The notes beneath the pieces were generated by a model. That model saw nothing but the letters and a program-made list of their open reading frames with translations, was not told the DNA's origin and searched no databases. The position numbers and the translations under genes were made by a program. Shown here in pieces: positions 4,887 through 8,480 of a stretch of 8,480 bases of DNA (positions are counted from its first letter, which is position 1; every line of letters starts with the position of its first letter). Source of the DNA: an uncultured Moraxella sp. (GTDB taxonomy: Bacteria; Pseudomonadota; Gammaproteobacteria; Pseudomonadales; Moraxellaceae); contig CALAPG010000408.1 in NCBI GenBank assembly GCA_937889485.1, positions 1 through 8,480 of the forward strand, read 5' to 3'.

Positions 4887-6938
4887 ATGTTAATTACTGA
4901 ATTGGGCTATGTTGCGCTTATTTCAGCCTTGGTGATTTCCATTTTACAGGTGGTTTTTCCCACTGTGGGCGTTTTTAAGCATCAACCTGCGTGGCAACGT
5001 CTGGCAGGCAGTTTTGCCGTTGCTCAGTTTTTGGCAACTGGGGTGTCATTTTTGTGCTTGATGTACGGTTTTTATGCCAATGATTTTACGTTGTCCTATG
5101 TGGCAAATCAGTCTAATTCTTTATTGCCTTGGTATTATCGGTTGTCTGCTACGTGGGGTGGTCATGAAGGCTCGTTGCTATTGTGGGTGACCATTTTGGC
5201 AACTTGGGGCTTGGCGGTGGCGTTGTTTAGCCGTAGTTTACCACTTGCGATGCGGGCGCGAGTGTTGGTGGTGATTTCTTTTGTGCAGATGATGATGCTC
5301 AGTATGGTGATTTTTGTGTCGTCACCATTTAATCGCACTTTACCCAATATTCCTGTGGATGGTAAAGATTTAAATCCCTTGTTACAAGACCCTGGTCTTA
5401 TTTTTCACCCACCGATGCTGTATATGGGCTATGTGGGTGCCGTGGTGCCATTTGCCTTTGCTATGGCGGCATTGTGGGCGGGGCGGCTTGATGCAGTGTG
5501 GACACGCTGGTCACGTCCTTGGGCACTGGCTGCTTGGTGTTGTTTGACGCTCGGTATTGTATTGGGGTCGCTTTGGGCATATAACGAGCTTGGTTGGGGC
5601 GGCTGGTGGTTTTGGGATCCTGTTGAAAATGCATCATTTATGCCGTGGCTGGGCGGGGCGGCATTACTTCACTCTTTGGCGGTTACCGAAAAGCGCGGCG
5701 TGTTCAAAGCGTGGACAATTATGCTGGCAATTTTTACCTTTGCGCTGAGTTTATTGGGTACGTTTTTGGTGCGTTCGGGGGTGATTACCTCGGTGCATTC
5801 GTTTGCTGCAGACCCCACGCGGGGGATGTTTATTTTGGTGATTTTGGGCGTGGTAATTGGCGGTGGTTTGGCAATGTTTGCGTGGCGCGGTTGGCGGTTG
5901 ACCCAAGAAAGCCATTATCAGTTAAAATCGCGTGAAACGCTGTTGGTTGTTAATAATATTATTATTCTAGTTGCCACAATTGTGGTGGTGATTGGCACGT
6001 TATATCCTATGCTGGCAGATGCATTGAAACTTGGGCAGGTGTCTGTGGGCGCCCCTTATTTTAATGCGCTATTTGTGCCGTTAACTTGGTTATTATTGGT
6101 GTTTTTGGCGCTGGGGCCTGTAAGCCGCTGGAAAAAAGACACTCGTCCTTTCTTGGGTATGGGTTTGGCTGTGTTGACTAGCTGTTTTGTGTTGGCGGCT
6201 GTCATAAGCTATTTTTTAACCGATAATCTTTTACTTAATATCACCGTATCAACCGCGCTAAGTCTGTGGGTGTTGGCATGGATGGGTATTGATATTAAAG
6301 AAAAAACCCGAAATGCTAGCTCGTTATGGGCAGGACTACGTCGCCTTAATATGGGCTACTGGGGTATGCAGGTGGCGCACTTGGGTATTTTATTAAGTGT
6401 TATGGGAATTGCCATTACTACCAGTTTAAGTGTAGAAAAAGACATTGCTATGCAAAAAGGCGAAACAATAGAAGTGCAAGGTTATCAGTTTACCTTAAAT
6501 GACCTCAAAAAAATCCGCGGGGCAAATTTTGATGCCACCCAAGCGGTGGTCAGTGTGCACAAAAATGAGCGCCTCGTTGCCAATTTGCGTCCTGAAAAGC
6601 GCCATTACGTGGTCAGTCAAATGCCCATGACAGAGGCATCAATTCAGTACAATCCCCTAAGAGACATTTATATGGCAATGGGCGAACCTATCTTGACAGG
6701 TAACCAAACCGAGGCAAATGCCACCAAATGGGCGGTGCGTATTTATATCAAACCTGGGGTGCGTTGGGTATGGTGGGGCGGTTTTGTCATTGCGTTTGGG
6801 GCCGTGTTAAGTATGTTTGACAAACGCTACCGCAAAATCGGTAGAACCAAGCTGAATGACGGTATGCCATCTGCAATCGCAACATTTGATAGCACCAACC
6901 AGAACATGCATAAGGAGAACAACCATGGCAATGCGTAA
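4887..6938 (+). CDS. ccmF: Cytochrome c maturation haem lyase subunit CcmF
   Basis: CcmF is the large inner-membrane subunit of the System I haem lyase. It takes haem from holo-CcmE and, with CcmH and CcmI, attaches it to CXXCH motifs of apocytochrome c in the periplasm. From the ATG at 4887 it has 683 residues (E. coli about 647) and many hydrophobic helices. The tryptophan-rich WWD domain is clear: WGGWWFWDP at 237-245. The four histidines implicated in haem binding are present: H174 in FHPPMLYMGY, H262 in LLHSLAV, H304 in SVHSFAADP and H498 in VAHLG, at almost the same positions as E. coli H173, H261, H303 and H491. A periplasmic domain (about 515-620) precedes the last helix (about 627-643). 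The extra polar tail after about 645 partly arises because its codons carry the ccmG ribosome binding site; the last 14 bases overlap ccmG. No ccmE lies upstream. Confidence 0.97.
   Translation: MLITELGYVALISALVISILQVVFPTVGVFKHQPAWQRLAGSFAVAQFLATGVSFLCLMYGFYANDFTLSYVANQSNSLLPWYYRLSATWGGHEGSLLLWVTILATWGLAVALFSRSLPLAMRARVLVVISFVQMMMLSMVIFVSSPFNRTLPNIPVDGKDLNPLLQDPGLIFHPPMLYMGYVGAVVPFAFAMAALWAGRLDAVWTRWSRPWALAAWCCLTLGIVLGSLWAYNELGWGGWWFWDPVENASFMPWLGGAALLHSLAVTEKRGVFKAWTIMLAIFTFALSLLGTFLVRSGVITSVHSFAADPTRGMFILVILGVVIGGGLAMFAWRGWRLTQESHYQLKSRETLLVVNNIIILVATIVVVIGTLYPMLADALKLGQVSVGAPYFNALFVPLTWLLLVFLALGPVSRWKKDTRPFLGMGLAVLTSCFVLAAVISYFLTDNLLLNITVSTALSLWVLAWMGIDIKEKTRNASSLWAGLRRLNMGYWGMQVAHLGILLSVMGIAITTSLSVEKDIAMQKGETIEVQGYQFTLNDLKKIRGANFDATQAVVSVHKNERLVANLRPEKRHYVVSQMPMTEASIQYNPLRDIYMAMGEPILTGNQTEANATKWAVRIYIKPGVRWVWWGGFVIAFGAVLSMFDKRYRKIGRTKLNDGMPSAIATFDSTNQNMHKENNHGNA
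6912..6917 (+). promoter_or_regulatory. ribosome binding site fixing the ccmG start
   Basis: AAGGAG sits 7 bases before the ATG at 6925, inside the 3' end of ccmF. It excludes the in-frame ATG at 6856. A second ATG at 6931 is 13 bases away and less likely. Confidence 0.85.
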
Positions 6939-7500
6939 AAAACAACTGTGGTTTTTGGTGCCTCTAATCATGTTTTTGATTATTATTGGGCTGTTTTATA
7001 CCCGCTTGGGGAAAGACACGACGGTGGTCACCAATACCTCGCTTAATCGCCCGTTGCCTAACTTTAGCTTACCATCGCTTGCCAACCCTGAGCAAACAAT
7101 TACCCAAGCACAGTTACCTAAACAGCCGTATCTATTAAATATATGGGCGTCTTGGTGTGTGACTTGTAAGATTGAACACCCGTTTTTATTACAAATGGCA
7201 AAAGCAGGTGTGCCAATTGTGGGCATCAACTATAAAGATGATCGCAAAGACGCATTAGCTTATCTAAACACCCATGAAGACCCATTTACCCTCAATGCTC
7301 AAGACATCAATGGTAGTTTTGGCATTGACTTGGGGTTGACAGGGGTGCCTGAGTCTTTTGTAGTGGATACCACAGGCAACGTGCGGCAGCATATTTTGGG
7401 TGAAATCAACGAGGAACGCTATAATAAGCAAGTGCTACCTTGTATGACAGCACTGCGCCAAAATGCCGATGATGACAAAATCCGTGAGGTATGCCAATGA
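6925..7500 (+). CDS. ccmG: Thiol:disulfide interchange protein CcmG (DsbE), membrane-anchored thioredoxin
   Basis: CcmG is a periplasmic thioredoxin-like protein held by an N-terminal anchor. Reduced by CcdA/DsbD-type proteins, it passes electrons to CcmH or directly to the apocytochrome c cysteines before haem attachment. The 191 residues show a basic start (MAMRKKQ), one hydrophobic anchor (about 8-26), and a thioredoxin fold with the active site WCVTC (C78 and C81) in NIWASWCVTCKIEHP. The cis-proline loop is GVPESFVVD (140-148, P142), and GINYKDDR (100-107) is the CcmG-type segment after the central strand. Length fits the family (E. coli 185). Two further cysteines, C173 and C190, lie in the C-terminal tail, which is unlike E. 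coli CcmG. The gene overlaps ccmF by 14 bases and ccmH by 4, suggesting translational coupling. Confidence 0.96.
   Translation: MAMRKKQLWFLVPLIMFLIIIGLFYTRLGKDTTVVTNTSLNRPLPNFSLPSLANPEQTITQAQLPKQPYLLNIWASWCVTCKIEHPFLLQMAKAGVPIVGINYKDDRKDALAYLNTHEDPFTLNAQDINGSFGIDLGLTGVPESFVVDTTGNVRQHILGEINEERYNKQVLPCMTALRQNADDDKIREVCQ
7486..7489 (+). promoter_or_regulatory. ribosome binding site favouring the second ccmH ATG
   Basis: GAGG ends 7 bases before the ATG at 7497 but only 1 base before the ATG at 7491, so the start at 7497 is favoured. That ATG overlaps the ccmG stop as ATGA. Confidence 0.7.
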
Positions 7501-8033
7501 CTAAGCTGGCTAACAACGTAACACGCCTAGCAATCACTTGGCTATTGCTAGCAGGGATGTCTATGTCCGCGTTGGCGGGCATTGATACCTACCAGTTTGA
7601 CAATCCACGCCAAGAAGCCCAATACCGTGCGCTTATTGAAGAACTGCGCTGCCCAAAATGTCAAAACCAAAATTTGGCAGGTTCTGATGCCCCTATTGCC
7701 CAAGACCTCAAACAAAAAACCTATGACATGGTCAAAGACGGGCGTTCAGATGGCGAAATACGCCAATATATGAGCGAACGATATGGCGACTTTATCAGCT
7801 ATAAACCGCCTGTGCGTCCTTCAACGTGGATTTTATGGTTTTTTCCGCCCATTTTGTTAGTAGTGGTCATGTTGAGTTGGTTTATCCGTCATCGTCACCA
7901 AGCAAAACGTAGTGTGGCTGCCCACCAACCCGATGAACAGCCGCCACTCTCACAAGCAGAGCAACAAAGATTGCAGGATTTACTAAGCACCCAGTCAAAC
8001 ATTGCCGATAAAGAAGTTAGCAAGGAAAATTAA
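7497..8033 (+). CDS. ccmH: Cytochrome c maturation protein CcmH (short form)
   Basis: CcmH is the thiol-redox subunit of the haem lyase complex; its cysteine pair interacts with apocytochrome c and CcmG. The 178 residues start with a signal peptide: hydrophobic core about 11-22, and ALA before G28 suggesting cleavage after A27. The diagnostic LRCPKCQNQNL motif follows (50-60, C52 and C55), then a three-helix region with the family segments DLKQKTYDMVKDGRSDGEI and YMSERYGDFISYKPP. One membrane helix (about 109-131) and a polar cytoplasmic tail rich in Q complete it. This is the short CcmH, or CycL-like, form; E. coli CcmH is a longer fusion with the CcmI part, which here is the next gene. The stop TAA shares one base with the ccmI ATG. 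Confidence 0.96.
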   Translation: MTKLANNVTRLAITWLLLAGMSMSALAGIDTYQFDNPRQEAQYRALIEELRCPKCQNQNLAGSDAPIAQDLKQKTYDMVKDGRSDGEIRQYMSERYGDFISYKPPVRPSTWILWFFPPILLVVVMLSWFIRHRHQAKRSVAAHQPDEQPPLSQAEQQRLQDLLSTQSNIADKEVSKEN

Positions 8034-8480
8034 TGTCAACACTTATAGTTTTTATCATTGTCGCGCTATTATTTGCCTTTACGCTTGCGGTTTTTATCAT
8101 CTTACCTTGGCTGCAAACTAGCGGTGCGCGCGCCACACAGCGTCAAGCAGACAACCAACTATTAGCCCTTAATATTCAAGTCTTTAAACAGCGCCTAGCC
8201 GAGCTTGAAAATGACCACCAAGAAGGGCAAATTGATACAACAACCTACGAAACGCAAAAAATCGCCCTAGAACGTCAGCTCCTAGAGATTGGCGACAATC
8301 AAGAAAAAAATGATTTTGTGCCCAACTGGAAAAGTCGGCTTATTTTTTTGGTGTGGATACCCTTATTAACGGTTATGGCATACATGATGATTGCCGATCG
8401 TACCCCCGTTTACAAACTTTGGGAAGCACAAGACCGCTTGGGCAAAGTCGCCGATGACCTACTGACCGACAAAATTGACA
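8033..8480 (+). CDS. ccmI: Cytochrome c maturation protein CcmI, N-terminal part (cut by the window edge)
   Basis: The frame from the ATG at 8033 stays open to the window edge (149 complete codons), so the gene is partial at its 3' end. CcmI is an inner-membrane apocytochrome c chaperone of the haem lyase complex. Visible are a first membrane helix (about 3-27), a helical, probably coiled-coil loop (about 35-95) with the family pattern RLAELENDHQEGQID and a following LERQLLEI, and a second membrane helix (about 102-121). The start of the periplasmic part, with TPVYKLWEAQDRLG, follows. The TPR-containing C-terminal domain would lie beyond the window. AAGGA (8022-8026) sits 6 bases before the start, and the ATG overlaps the ccmH stop by one base. 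The identity rests on this topology and its place after ccmH. Confidence 0.9.
   Translation, partial: MSTLIVFIIVALLFAFTLAVFIILPWLQTSGARATQRQADNQLLALNIQVFKQRLAELENDHQEGQIDTTTYETQKIALERQLLEIGDNQEKNDFVPNWKSRLIFLVWIPLLTVMAYMMIADRTPVYKLWEAQDRLGKVADDLLTDKID

Noticed and set aside
4887..8480. Shift from G/T-rich coding strand in ccmF to A/C-richer strand in ccmG-ccmI as a sign of gene transfer
   Set aside because: It is explained by the T-rich codons of the highly hydrophobic CcmF against the more polar following proteins.

Overview
The window looks like ordinary chromosome from a gammaproteobacterium, most likely of the Moraxellaceae (Moraxella, Faucicola or Psychrobacter type). This is an inference from four things: moderate-to-low GC content, the protein sequences of PBP2, RsmD and the DUF445 protein, CcmH and CcmI as separate genes (not fused as in E. 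coli), and AT-rich extended -10 promoters. No mobile element, CRISPR array, tRNA or rRNA was found.

Layout. Positions 1-204 are a non-coding leader. Its first 80 bases are only about 15% G+C and carry a good sigma70 promoter; a perfect DnaA-box 9-mer lies further on. It leads into an 80-codon orphan gene (205-447, +) for a small single-span membrane protein, which ends at a strong intrinsic terminator (500-531). Converging on this terminator from the right are rsmD (16S rRNA guanine-N2 methyltransferase) and mrdA (PBP2, the elongation peptidoglycan transpeptidase), both on the minus strand and only 17 bases apart, so probably one transcript. A 325-base divergent intergenic region (3149-3473) separates mrdA from a plus-strand gene for a DUF445 membrane protein. 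It holds two look-alike extended -10 promoters facing away from each other and, between them, a cluster of TAGCAA-type repeats.

From 4887 to the right edge runs a tightly packed cytochrome c maturation cluster, ccmF-ccmG-ccmH-ccmI. Its genes overlap by 14, 4 and 1 bases, and ccmI is cut by the window edge. CcmF and CcmH form the haem lyase with CcmI as apocytochrome chaperone, and CcmG supplies reductant to the apocytochrome CXXCH thiols. ccmA-E are not directly upstream; the DUF445 gene sits where ccmE would be in many other genomes. A 96-base gap before ccmF contains a possible mRNA hairpin ending next to the ccmF Shine-Dalgarno.

Sequence evidence moved several starts inward from the longest open frame: the small gene (205), the DUF445 gene (3474), ccmF (4887), ccmG (6925) and ccmH (7497). 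No new multi-gene system was recognised. The points most worth a second look are the internal duplication in the DUF445 protein, the repeat cluster between the divergent promoters, the small two-cysteine membrane protein with its DnaA-box leader, the split ccm locus, and extra C-terminal cysteines in CcmG.
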